Shown piece after piece: positions 24,809 to 33,602 of a DNA stretch of 64,000 nucleotides. The DNA comes from Microvirga terrestris (GTDB lineage: Bacteria; Pseudomonadota; Alphaproteobacteria; Rhizobiales; Beijerinckiaceae), in NCBI RefSeq assembly GCF_015694425.1, contig NZ_JADQDN010000003.1, positions 1-64,000 on the forward strand, in the 5' to 3' direction. The notes beneath the pieces are model-generated. The model was not told where the DNA came from. It was given only the letters and a program-made list of their open reading frames with translations, and made no database searches. Position 1 is the stretch's first letter; each line of letters starts with the position of its first letter. Both the position numbers and the translations under genes were made by a program.

Positions 24809-26286
24809 AGCCTCTCACCGAGGTAGGCCTCCAGGGTTGCGCGGGTGCCCTCGCGCCAGAGCCTGCTCAGCGCCGCCTCGAACCGGGAGCGGAAGACCGG
24901 ATTCTTGGAGAGGTCGCCGAAGATGTCCGTCAGGCTCAGGAACGCGGAGGCGTCCTCCCGTGCGGCCAATGCCGCCGGCGTGAGGCGGCTGGCATTCGGA
25001 TCATCGAGAGCAAACGGCCGGCCCTGATCGGTCAGGCCCGCGCAGTACCGGCACCACAGGGCGGACACAAGAGCCAACCCTGTGACATCTGCACCGTCTC
25101 TCAACCGGTCACGTGTCGAGGGCAGGATGAATTTGGGCTGCCGGTTGGAGCCGTCCTGGGCAAGACGCGGGATCGTGTCCCCGACATCGGGATTGCTGAA
25201 GCGGCGGGCGATCAGCCGGTAGTAATCCTGGAGATCGACACCCGGCACAGGCGGCACGCAGGGTATGATCTCCTCCATCTCCAACTTGTCGAGGAAACAA
25301 CGCACCAGTCGATCCTTCATGGCCTCATGAACGAAGTGAATGCCCAGAAGACCGGCAGGATAAGCAATGGCCGCATGTCCGCCATTGAGAATGCGCAGCT
25401 TCATCAATTCGAATGCGGCCACATGAGGCGTAAAGGTGACGCCGACCTCCTCCAGTGACGGGCGGCCGGAGGGGAAATGATCTTCCAGCACCCACTGACG
25501 GAACGGCTCGCAGAAAACGGGCCAGTTGTCCTGCACGCCGAAGCGCTCGACCAGAGCAGCACGCTCCCTGTACGTGGTTGCCGGCGTGATCCGGTCGACC
25601 ATGCTGTTGGGAAAGGCTACCTGCTCGCGCACATAAGCTGCGAGAGACGGATCGATGAGGTCCGCAAGACCTGCAACGGCCTCCTTCGCGACATGGCCGT
25701 TATGAGGAATGTTGTCGCACGACATGATCGTGAAGGGCGCAAGACCTTCATCCCGGCGGCGCTTGATGGCTACCAGGATCACTCCGAAGGCGCTCCTGGG
25801 CGTCTTCAGGTGCGCAGCATCATGCACGATATCCGGGTGCTCTGGATTGAAAACCCCCGTACCCGGATCGATGCAGTATCCTCCCTCCGTGATGGTGAGG
25901 GAGACGATCCGCAATGCCGGATCGTCGAGGGCTTGGACAATAGCGCGCCCATCCTCCCCAATGGGAACGAAGTCGACCATCGCACCCGTGACCCGAGCAT
26001 GATTGGCTCCGGGCTCAAGCTCTACCACAGTGCTGAGCCAGTCCTGAGGCTCAAGCGCCTGTCGCATCGCCCTGTCACCGGAGCGAATGCCGGCGCCGAT
26101 GAGGGCCCAGTCACGATCTCTCCCTGCGTTGAACAGGTCATCCAGATACACCGCCTGATGAGCGCGGTGGAAGTTGCCGACGCCGATGTGGAGGATCCCG
26201 GCCCGGAGCTCTGCACGGCGATAACCCGGCTTGGCTATAGCTGGCTGTAGGTTCGCAAGATTTTGCAAGCTCAGGATCTGGCTCAT
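24805..26286 (-). CDS. Mannitol 2-dehydrogenase/fructuronate reductase family polyol dehydrogenase
   Basis: This 493-residue protein is the normal length of the long-chain polyol dehydrogenases. The NAD-binding signature GVGNFHRAHQAVYLDDL lies near residue 36, and the catalytic Lys/Asn/His set in KLRILNGGHAAIAYPAGLLG is near residue 300. It would interconvert a hexitol (mannitol, arabitol, sorbitol) with a ketose using NAD. No sugar transporter lies next to it. It is divergent from the binding-protein gene of the signalling cassette. Confidence 0.88.
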   Translation of the reverse strand: MSQILSLQNLANLQPAIAKPGYRRAELRAGILHIGVGNFHRAHQAVYLDDLFNAGRDRDWALIGAGIRSGDRAMRQALEPQDWLSTVVELEPGANHARVTGAMVDFVPIGEDGRAIVQALDDPALRIVSLTITEGGYCIDPGTGVFNPEHPDIVHDAAHLKTPRSAFGVILVAIKRRRDEGLAPFTIMSCDNIPHNGHVAKEAVAGLADLIDPSLAAYVREQVAFPNSMVDRITPATTYRERAALVERFGVQDNWPVFCEPFRQWVLEDHFPSGRPSLEEVGVTFTPHVAAFELMKLRILNGGHAAIAYPAGLLGIHFVHEAMKDRLVRCFLDKLEMEEIIPCVPPVPGVDLQDYYRLIARRFSNPDVGDTIPRLAQDGSNRQPKFILPSTRDRLRDGADVTGLALVSALWCRYCAGLTDQGRPFALDDPNASRLTPAALAAREDASAFLSLTDIFGDLSKNPVFRSRFEAALSRLWREGTRATLEAYLGERL

Positions 26287-26672
26287 GATGTTGGCTCTTA
26301 TAGATCTCGGCAGAGATGTGACTTCATGGATGACCGTCCGCCATCCATCAATATCGTATGTAACAGTGTCAACAGTTAAGCCCCAAAGAATCTAACTGGC
26401 ACAGCCATGCTTAATCGGACCTGTGCACGCCTCATTCGTTCCCAATGGACGTCACCGGCACCCCTTGTGGCGTATTCCCTTATAGCTTCGGTTAGGACAG
26501 CATCGCGGCCATTCATGGATCGACCCTGCTAACTCAATCGATTAAGATGCAATCGGGAGCGCGGACCATCGCTCGCAGCTAATGACTTGTGTTGTCTTAA
26601 AGCAATGTTACCGCTGTGCAGCAGGCAAGCGTTCCGAAGACTTTGATGCAGCTCGGTGGCGGGAGGCTCGCC
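26287..26672. other. Divergent promoter region between polyol dehydrogenase and binding-protein genes
   Basis: This 386-bp gap holds no supported gene. An imperfect palindrome around 26358-26377 (TAACAGTGTCAACAGTTA) could be an operator for the dehydrogenase. Nothing else stands out. Confidence 0.35.
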
Positions 26673-27776
26673 ATGGAACGAAAACTGTTGCGTCTCGCTG
26701 CAGCCCTCGTCTTTGCGATGGTGAATGCCGGTTCGGCTGGCGCTGAGATCCTCATCGGCATGGCGGGAGCCCTTACAGGTCCCAATGCATATCAGGGCGA
26801 GCAGCAGCAACAGGGCGTAGAGCTGGCCATCGGAGACATCAACGCCGCCGGCGGCGTGCTCGGTCAGAAGTTGAGACTCATTTCTGTCGACGACGCCTGC
26901 GACGGCGGCCAGGCAATCGCAGCGGCCCACAAGCTCGTCGCCGAGAATGTAGCCTTTGTCGTCGGGCACCAATGCTCGGGCGCTTCCATTCCAGCTGCCG
27001 GCATCTATGAAAGAGCCGGGGTTATCCAAATGACGCCCGCCTCGACCAATCCGCGCCTGACGGAAGAGGGCCGCCCGAACGTCTTTCGTATTTGCGGCAG
27101 GGACGATCAGCAGGGCGCAATAGCGGGTGCCTATCTGGCAGCAAGGGGGAAAGACAGCAGGATTGCCATTCTCAGCGATGGCTCGGTCTACGGCAAAGGG
27201 CTGACCGAAGAAACCCGACGTCACCTCCGCAACAACGGTGGCGCCGAGACGCTCTATGACGAACTCGATCCGGGCCTGAGCGACTTCTCAAATCTCATCA
27301 TGAAGTTGCAGGCTGCCGGAATTCGGATTGTCTATTTCGCCGGATACTATCGGGAAGCAGCCATCCTGATCCGCAATGCACGTGAGCAAGGCTACAACCT
27401 TCAGCTGGTGTCCGGTGACAGCATAGCGAGCGAGGCCTTTATCCAGGTGACAGGTGAGGCCGGCGAAGGGACGGTCTTTACCTCATTCCGCGATCCGCGC
27501 CGAAATCCCGATGCGGCCGCTCTCGTCGAGCGCTTTCGGCAAAACGGGTTCGAGCCCGAAGGCTATACCCTCTATAGCTACGGCGCCGTTCAGGCCTGGG
27601 CTCAGGCGGTTGTGAAGGCCGGCTCCATTGAGCCACAAGCGGTGATAAGCGCCCTTCGTTCTAACGAGTTCGAAACCATTCTCGGGCGGGTCAGCTTCGA
27701 TGCCAAAGGAGATGTGCGGCAACCCGGCTTCGAATGGTTCATCTGGCGGAAAGGTCGATATGTCCCCTTGGAATAA
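26673..27776 (+). CDS. Liv-type periplasmic binding protein coupled to a sensor kinase
   Basis: This 367-residue protein has a signal peptide (MERKLLRLAAALVFAMVNAGSAGA) and then the Peripla_BP_6 start EILIGMAGALTGPNAYQGEQQQQGVELAIGDINAAGG. ATG at 26673 was chosen because GGGAGG lies 6 bp before it. No permease or ATPase gene is near; instead the gene is 24 bp upstream of a hybrid histidine kinase. The simplest reading is a ligand sensor presenting an amino- or aromatic-type solute to the kinase periplasmic domain. Import with another Liv complex is the alternative. Confidence 0.88.
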   Translation: MERKLLRLAAALVFAMVNAGSAGAEILIGMAGALTGPNAYQGEQQQQGVELAIGDINAAGGVLGQKLRLISVDDACDGGQAIAAAHKLVAENVAFVVGHQCSGASIPAAGIYERAGVIQMTPASTNPRLTEEGRPNVFRICGRDDQQGAIAGAYLAARGKDSRIAILSDGSVYGKGLTEETRRHLRNNGGAETLYDELDPGLSDFSNLIMKLQAAGIRIVYFAGYYREAAILIRNAREQGYNLQLVSGDSIASEAFIQVTGEAGEGTVFTSFRDPRRNPDAAALVERFRQNGFEPEGYTLYSYGAVQAWAQAVVKAGSIEPQAVISALRSNEFETILGRVSFDAKGDVRQPGFEWFIWRKGRYVPLE

Positions 27777-27800
27777 GGAAGGGGCTCGGCCCCTGTCAGC

Positions 27801-30800
27801 ATGCCCTTCTACCTGAGTGTCCGCTGGCGCTTGCTTCTTGCTTTTCTCGGCATCAGCGCCTTCGCAGTGCTGGCTGCGGCCACTGGGACATATGCCTTTC
27901 GCCAGATGGCCCATGTGATCGAGCGGATCACGGAACAGCGTGTCCCCTCTGCTCTCGTGGCTCTCGACCTTTCACGGCAAGCCGAACGCATTGTTGCTGC
28001 AGCGCCGACGCTTCTTACGGCCCGCTCGCAGGCACAATATCAGGAGATATCTGCAACCATTACCGCCGAAGTCGAACGTCTCGAAGCTCTGCTCGCCCAG
28101 ATCCGGAGCGAGGTTGATCCAGCGACGGTAACCGCCATGGAGCCAGCCGTCGCGGGATTGCGGCGCAACCTCACAGCACTTGCCGGCCTCGTGGCTGGAC
28201 GCCTCGCCGTAGCTGCGCAAAAGGATGCGTTGGTCCAGCGTCTGTCAAATGCAACCGTCGCGGCGCAACGCCTGATCGCCCCTGCCCTTGTGGTTTTGGA
28301 CGCCAAGTTTGCAACGGCTCGACGCATAGACCGTGGCGAGCAGACAAGTGCCGGCTTCCCGCAGCCTCCTTCGGTGATTGTGCAGGAGATTGCTGAAAAC
28401 CTTCTGATGCAGAAGGCGCAACTCGAATTCGCCTCGACCAGCGACGGCTTGCTCAAGGCGTCTCTGGCCGAGAAGCTCGCCGATATCTCGGTGATGAGCT
28501 TTCCTCTGAACCGCTCCATGGCGGCCCTGCGCCAAATCGCCTCCGAGTTGGCGGATCAGCGTCTGCGATCCCGTTTCGATCAGCGTATCTCGGATTTCGC
28601 CCGATTGACCGACGGACAGGACAGCATCCTGTCTGCAAGGAGGACCGAGCTCATCCTCCTGGCGGATGCCGAACGGGTTCTTGCGGAGAATGCCGGCCTT
28701 TCCGCGCAACTCACGAAAGCAGTCGACGGCCTTGTCACAATGGCCCGCGCCGACATCCGTGCCGCAAGCGGCGAGGTTTTGACGGCTCAGCGCATCGGCC
28801 GCAATATTCTGCTGACTGTCGTGTCTCTCAGCCTTCTGAGCTCCCTGCTCATCGTCTGGCTTTACGTCGATCGCAATCTCGTTGCGCGGCTGCAGAGCCT
28901 GAGCAACAGCATGCTGGCGATCGCCGGAGGCAACCTGCGGGCACCTTTGCCGGGGGATGGGGAAGACGAGATCGGGCAAATGGCAAAGGCTCTCGCTGTC
29001 TTCCGGGACACGGCGATCGAGGTCGAGGAAAAGAACCTGCGCGAGATTGCCGACGCCCGGCAACGGCTGATCGATGCCATCGAAAGCATCAACGAGGGCT
29101 TTGCCCTGTACGACGCCGAGGATCGACTCATCCTGTGCAACAGCCGCTACGAGGAGCTGCTTTACCCTGGCTCCGATGTTCCCATGGAACCGGGAACACC
29201 CTTCGAGGCCGTGATCCGGCGTGCGGCGGAGCGCGGTCTCATCATAGAAGCGAAAGGGCGGGTCGACACCTGGGTTGCTGAGAGGATGGCGCGGCACAGA
29301 AATCCGGTCGCGGCCGAGATCCAGCATCGCGACGGTAATCGCTGGATCCAGGTTTGCGAGCGCAGGATCGCAGGAGGCGGGACCGTCGCGGTCTACACCG
29401 ACATCACGGCAATCAAGCACCATGCGGCGCAGCTCGAGGTTGCCCGCGATGAGGCCATGGCGGCGACGCGGGCGAAAAGTCAGTTTCTCACGAACATGAG
29501 CCATGAGCTGAGGACGCCGCTGAACGCCATCATCGGCATCACCGAGATGCTCAAGGACGAGGCCGAGGAGACGGGAGATGAACCGCTGGTGGAACCGCTG
29601 GACAGAATCCGCCATGCCGGTACGCACCTTCTGACACTGATCAATGAAATTCTCGACCTTGCCAAGATCGAGGCGGGCAAGCTGGAGCTTCACCCGGAAG
29701 AGATCGATCTCGATGCCTTCATCAGAGAGGTTTCATTGACGGCTGAACCTCTTGCCAGAAAGAACCGCAACCATCTCAAGGTCGAGGTCGCGCCAGAGAT
29801 CGGCAGGATGCAGACCGATCCCGTACGCCTGCGACAGGTATTGCTTAATCTGCTGAGCAATGCCTGCAAGTTCACGAAAGACGGAGTTGTGACAATAAGG
29901 GCTTCTCGATTCGTGGATCGAGGAGGAGACACGATAACGATCGCCGTGCAGGATACGGGTATCGGCATGACGACAGAGCAATGCGACAAGCTTTTCCAGG
30001 AGTTCAGCCAGGCGGACAGCACGACGACACGAAAATTCGGGGGAACCGGGCTCGGACTTTCCATCAGCCGCCGGCTTTGTCGCGTCATGGGTGGCGACAT
30101 TAACGTGCAAAGCGTCGTGGATGTCGGCAGCACCTTCACGGTTTCAGTGCCGGCGGGCGGAGTGGTGGGCCCTCCCAGAAGACGCTCCAGCGCTGGAAGC
30201 CCTTCATTGATCCTGCAACCTCTCGGGCGAGGAAGACGCGCGCTGATCGTCGATGATGAGGCGACGTCGCGGGAGATCCTGCGCCAGATCCTGACGCGTG
30301 AGGGATTCGAAGTGGCGACGGCCGAGAGCGGCCAGCAAGGCATCGAGATCGCCCGTGAGATCCATCCGTCAGTGATTACCCTGGATGTCCTGATGCCGGA
30401 ATTCGATGGCTGGAGCACCCTCCAGCAGTTGAAGCGCGATCCTGAGCTTCAGGATATCCCGGTCATCATGGTAACGATCGTCGACGAGGAGAATCAGGCA
30501 TACGCCCTCGGGGCCGCAGCCTATCTGACGAAGCCAGTCAGCCGCGAGGGTCTCCTGAAGGCTCTCGCCAACTGCCGAACCGAACATGCCAGCTCTCGGG
30601 TTCTGGTTGTGGAGGATGACCCGCACACCCGGGGATGGCTTGCCCGGATTCTGCGTGAGGACGGGTGGGAGGTGGCCGAAGCCGAGAACGGGCGGGTGGC
30701 ACTGGACCGACTCCCGCTCGTCAAGCCCGATATCATTCTCCTCGACCTGATCATGCCGGAGATGGACGGATTCGAGTTCGTCGATGAAATCCATCGAAAC

Positions 30801-30998
30801 GAGGAGACGCGGCATCTTCCTCTTATCGTGCTGACGGCGGCCGACGTGGACGAGGAAGCCCAGCGGCGCCTGAGTGGCGGCATTCGAAGGATCCTGCGCA
30901 AGAAACTCGGCGAGCGGGATGAGGTTCTCGCCACTTTGCGGGATGTCATCGCCGATTGTCTGCGACTCGGACGACTGGAACACGAGGAGCGAATGTGA
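27801..30998 (+). CDS. Hybrid sensor histidine kinase (HAMP, PAS, HisKA, HATPase, two receivers)
   Basis: This 1065-residue inner-membrane kinase has TM1 at ~10-31, a helical periplasmic domain of about 300 residues and TM2 at ~336-356. HAMP follows at ~357-408 and a PAS domain at ~418-535. The HisKA phosphoacceptor is His568 (NMSHELRTPLNAIIG). The HATPase domain lies at ~680-795 (DTGIGM, GGTGLGLSISRRL). REC1 has phosphoacceptor Asp862 (LDVLMPEFDG) and a TKP lysine. REC2 has Asp982 (LDLIMPEMDG), but the conserved KP is replaced by LRKK. It lies between the binding protein and a response-regulator cyclase and probably turns ligand occupancy into cAMP output. Confidence 0.93.
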   Translation: MPFYLSVRWRLLLAFLGISAFAVLAAATGTYAFRQMAHVIERITEQRVPSALVALDLSRQAERIVAAAPTLLTARSQAQYQEISATITAEVERLEALLAQIRSEVDPATVTAMEPAVAGLRRNLTALAGLVAGRLAVAAQKDALVQRLSNATVAAQRLIAPALVVLDAKFATARRIDRGEQTSAGFPQPPSVIVQEIAENLLMQKAQLEFASTSDGLLKASLAEKLADISVMSFPLNRSMAALRQIASELADQRLRSRFDQRISDFARLTDGQDSILSARRTELILLADAERVLAENAGLSAQLTKAVDGLVTMARADIRAASGEVLTAQRIGRNILLTVVSLSLLSSLLIVWLYVDRNLVARLQSLSNSMLAIAGGNLRAPLPGDGEDEIGQMAKALAVFRDTAIEVEEKNLREIADARQRLIDAIESINEGFALYDAEDRLILCNSRYEELLYPGSDVPMEPGTPFEAVIRRAAERGLIIEAKGRVDTWVAERMARHRNPVAAEIQHRDGNRWIQVCERRIAGGGTVAVYTDITAIKHHAAQLEVARDEAMAATRAKSQFLTNMSHELRTPLNAIIGITEMLKDEAEETGDEPLVEPLDRIRHAGTHLLTLINEILDLAKIEAGKLELHPEEIDLDAFIREVSLTAEPLARKNRNHLKVEVAPEIGRMQTDPVRLRQVLLNLLSNACKFTKDGVVTIRASRFVDRGGDTITIAVQDTGIGMTTEQCDKLFQEFSQADSTTTRKFGGTGLGLSISRRLCRVMGGDINVQSVVDVGSTFTVSVPAGGVVGPPRRRSSAGSPSLILQPLGRGRRALIVDDEATSREILRQILTREGFEVATAESGQQGIEIAREIHPSVITLDVLMPEFDGWSTLQQLKRDPELQDIPVIMVTIVDEENQAYALGAAAYLTKPVSREGLLKALANCRTEHASSRVLVVEDDPHTRGWLARILREDGWEVAEAENGRVALDRLPLVKPDIILLDLIMPEMDGFEFVDEIHRNEETRHLPLIVLTAADVDEEAQRRLSGGIRRILRKKLGERDEVLATLRDVIADCLRLGRLEHEERM

Positions 30999-31123
30999 CC
31001 GGAACTCTCTACATCGAGGGCAATAAGGCCCTGAACGCCGGCTACTATGACACAAAACCGGCCGTCTTCGAGAGACTGCTTGAGACGACCGGCACGCTGA
31101 TCTGGGGTCGGAGTGTGTCATGA
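30995..31123 (+). CDS. Coupled 42-residue small protein between kinase and cyclase genes
   Basis: A GTG start overlaps the kinase stop codon (GTGA) and the TGA stop overlaps the cyclase ATG (ATGA). The frame therefore fills the 121-bp gap exactly. The product is 42 residues, starting MTGTLYIEGNKALNAGYY and ending WGRSVS, with no signal or membrane segment and no family I recognise. The double stop/start overlap is hard to explain by chance and suggests real translation. It could be a small regulator of the kinase or cyclase, or only a coupling device. Confidence 0.62.
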   Translation: MTGTLYIEGNKALNAGYYDTKPAVFERLLETTGTLIWGRSVS

Positions 31124-32166
31124 GCGGCGCTGGAGTCCGCATCCTTGTCGTGGATGACAATGAGGACAACCGGTATACGCTGACGCGAAGGTTGCAACGT
31201 GAGGGGTGGACGGATCTGGCGACCGCCGAGAATGGGCGCGAGGCTCTCACCCTGATTGCCCAGGAGCGCTTCGATCTCGTTCTCCTGGATATCATGATGC
31301 CCGAGATCAACGGCTACGAAGTCCTGAAGCAACTGAAGACGGGCTCGGCTACGCGCGACATCCCGGTCCTGATGATTTCCGCTCTGTCGGAGTTCGAGAG
31401 TGTCGTCCGCTGCATCGAACTCGGAGCCGAGGACTACTTGCCCAAGCCGTTCAACCCGGCGCTTTTGAGAGCCCGCGTGAGAGCCTGCCTCGAGAAGAAG
31501 AGGTTGCATGATCAGGAGCTCAGCTACCTGACCGAGATCGACCATCAGCGGCGTCGCGCGGAGGCGCTCCTGCATGCCATTCTGCCGTCGCAGGCGGTCG
31601 ACGAGCTCGAGAAGTCCCAAACCGTGACGCCCCGCCGCCATGAGGATGTGGTCGTGTTCTTCGCCGACATCGTCGGATTTACCGCCTATTGCGATCTCCT
31701 TGCGCCGGAGGAGATCGTCGCGAATCTTGATGTGTATGCTTCGACCTTCGAAGAGATCGCCTCGCACCATGGCCTTGAGAAGATCAAGACGGTTGGCGAT
31801 GGATTCCTCGCCACTGCCGGCCTGCTCCTGCCCAATCCGGATCCGGTGATGGCAAGCATCCAATGTGCCATGTCAACCATTGCATCCGCCCGTGATCTGC
31901 CACTGCCCTGGGATGTCCGCGTTGGCATCCACATTGGGCCTGTTGTTGCGGGTGTCGTTGGGCGGCAGAAGTTCAGCTTCGATATCTGGGGCGATACGGT
32001 GAATGTCGCCGCGCGGCTTGCCGGGCACGGCAGACAGAGCGGCATCAATCTGAGCGCCACAGCCTGGGAGCGTATACGCACGCGCGTCGATGCCACTCCC
32101 CTGGGACCTGTTCTCATCAAGGGCAAGGGCGCTATCGACGCCTACAGGGTTGCCCCTCCGGGTTAG
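31120..32166 (+). CDS. Response regulator fused to class III adenylate cyclase
   Basis: This 348-residue protein has a receiver domain (1-125) with phosphoacceptor Asp57 (LLDIMMPEING) and the KPF lysine. A helical linker carries HAILPSQAVDEL, like that of PAS/REC cyclases, and a class III nucleotide cyclase domain follows (~170-345). The cyclase has the metal Asp183 in FADIVGFT, the second metal Asp in VGDGF, the adenine-selecting Lys/Asp pair (KIKTVGDG and FDIWGDTVN) and the transition-state NVAAR Asn/Arg. All expected catalytic residues are present, so adenylate (not guanylate) cyclase activity gated by phosphorylation is likely. Confidence 0.92.
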   Translation: MSGAGVRILVVDDNEDNRYTLTRRLQREGWTDLATAENGREALTLIAQERFDLVLLDIMMPEINGYEVLKQLKTGSATRDIPVLMISALSEFESVVRCIELGAEDYLPKPFNPALLRARVRACLEKKRLHDQELSYLTEIDHQRRRAEALLHAILPSQAVDELEKSQTVTPRRHEDVVVFFADIVGFTAYCDLLAPEEIVANLDVYASTFEEIASHHGLEKIKTVGDGFLATAGLLLPNPDPVMASIQCAMSTIASARDLPLPWDVRVGIHIGPVVAGVVGRQKFSFDIWGDTVNVAARLAGHGRQSGINLSATAWERIRTRVDATPLGPVLIKGKGAIDAYRVAPPG

Positions 32167-32170
32167 ATGA

Positions 32171-32195
32171 GGCGGACGGTCAGGAACCGTCCGCC
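32171..32195. terminator. Bidirectional terminator hairpin between cyclase and lpd genes
   Basis: A perfect 10-bp stem GGCGGACGGT / ACCGTCCGCC with a 5-nt loop lies in the 33-bp gap of two converging genes. T-tracts are poor. Confidence 0.6.
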
Positions 32196-32199
32196 GCTC

Positions 32200-33597
32200 T
32201 CAGATATGGAGTTCACGTCCCAGTGATTTCAGAGCGCTCTCCTGGAAAGCCTCTCCTTGCGTGGGATGCGCGTGGATGGTGCCGGCAATATCCTCAAGGC
32301 GGGCTCCCATCTCGACGGCAAGGCCGAAGGCAGCGGAGAGTTCGGACACGCCCTGCCCGACGGCTTGGATGCCGAGAACCAAATGGTTGTCCGCCCGAGC
32401 CACGACGCGCACGAAGCCTTCTTCGCCGAGCTTCGTCATGGCGCGGCCATTCGCCGAGAAGGGGAAATGACCTACCCTGATCTCACCACCGGCTTTCTGA
32501 GCCTCGTCCGGGGTCAAGCCCACGGCGACGATCTCAGGATCGGTGAAGCACACCGCCGGAATGGCCCGCTTGTCCCAGACGCGGCTATGGCCTGCGATGA
32601 TTTCGGCCACCATCTCACCCTGCGCCATGGCCCGATGGGCCAGCATCGGTTCGCCCGTCACGTCACCGATGGCATAAATGCCCCGCATCGAGGTCTGGCA
32701 TTTCTCGTCGATGCGGATGAAGGGGCCGTCCATATCGAGGACGAGTTCCTCCATCCCCCAGCCTTGCGTGACAGGCCTCCGGCCCACTGTCACAAGGATC
32801 TTGTCGGCCGCAAGCGACACCTCGGACCCGCTCTCGGTTTCGACTAAGAGAGCCCCGCCAGCTTTCGTCAGCCCCTTGGCCTTCGCGCGGGTCATGACGT
32901 CGATCCCGAGAGCTTGAAGCCTCTTGGACACCGGACGGGTGAGTTCCGCATCGTATTGCGGCAGGATGCGTGCCTGCGCCTCGACGACAGTCACCTTAGC
33001 GCCCATCTTGGCGAAGGCTGTTCCAAGCTCGAGACCGATATAGCCGCCGCCAACGACTACCAGCTTCTCCGGAACTGCCGTCAGCGAAAGCGCTTCGGTC
33101 GAGGAGATGACGGTTCCGCCGAATGGCAGGCTGGAGAGTTCGACCGGAGCCGATCCGGTTCCGATCACCACGTTCTCGGCACGGATGATCTGTCGGCCTG
33201 TCTCCGTTTCCACCTCGACAGTTTTCCCATCACGAAAGTGGGCCCGGCCCTGGACCAACTTGACCTTGGAGCGCTTGAGAAGGCCCGACACGCCGCTGTT
33301 CAGCCGGCCTACGACGGTGTCTTTCCAGGCGATGGTCTGAGACAGATCGATCTCGGGTTTCGTCGTTCTGATTCCAAGCGGGTTCTTTCCCGATGACAGA
33401 TGAACGATCCGGTCGTACTCCTCAGCCGCATGGATGAGCGCCTTGGAAGGGATGCAGCCTACATTGAGGCAAGTCCCACCGGGCTTCCTCTCTTCCACGA
33501 TGACTGTGTCGATACCGAGCTGTCCGGCACGGATGGCGCAGACATAGCCGCCCGGCCCGGCCCCGATGACGAGGAGCTTGCAGGAGATATCCTTCAT
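32200..33597 (-). CDS. lpdA: Dihydrolipoyl dehydrogenase (E3) of branched-chain 2-oxoacid dehydrogenase
   Basis: This 465-residue flavoprotein has FAD motif GAGPGGYVCAIRA near residue 12, the redox disulphide GGTCLNVGCIPSKAL near residue 42, NAD motif GGGYIGLELG near residue 180 and a C-terminal dimerisation domain ending HAHPTQGEAFQESAL, which supplies the active-site His. ATG at 33597 starts the family N-terminus (MKDISCKLLVIG). It reoxidises the lipoyl group of the E2 protein encoded 5 bp upstream. It is the last gene of the bkd operon. Confidence 0.93.
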   Translation of the reverse strand: MKDISCKLLVIGAGPGGYVCAIRAGQLGIDTVIVEERKPGGTCLNVGCIPSKALIHAAEEYDRIVHLSSGKNPLGIRTTKPEIDLSQTIAWKDTVVGRLNSGVSGLLKRSKVKLVQGRAHFRDGKTVEVETETGRQIIRAENVVIGTGSAPVELSSLPFGGTVISSTEALSLTAVPEKLVVVGGGYIGLELGTAFAKMGAKVTVVEAQARILPQYDAELTRPVSKRLQALGIDVMTRAKAKGLTKAGGALLVETESGSEVSLAADKILVTVGRRPVTQGWGMEELVLDMDGPFIRIDEKCQTSMRGIYAIGDVTGEPMLAHRAMAQGEMVAEIIAGHSRVWDKRAIPAVCFTDPEIVAVGLTPDEAQKAGGEIRVGHFPFSANGRAMTKLGEEGFVRVVARADNHLVLGIQAVGQGVSELSAAFGLAVEMGARLEDIAGTIHAHPTQGEAFQESALKSLGRELHI

Positions 33598-33602
33598 TGA
33601 CC

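Noticed and set aside
28245-29693. 482-codon open frame on the minus strand inside the hybrid kinase gene
   Set aside because: It is antisense to clear HAMP/PAS/HisKA coding sequence, has no recognisable domain and reads as composition-driven shadow in GC-rich DNA.
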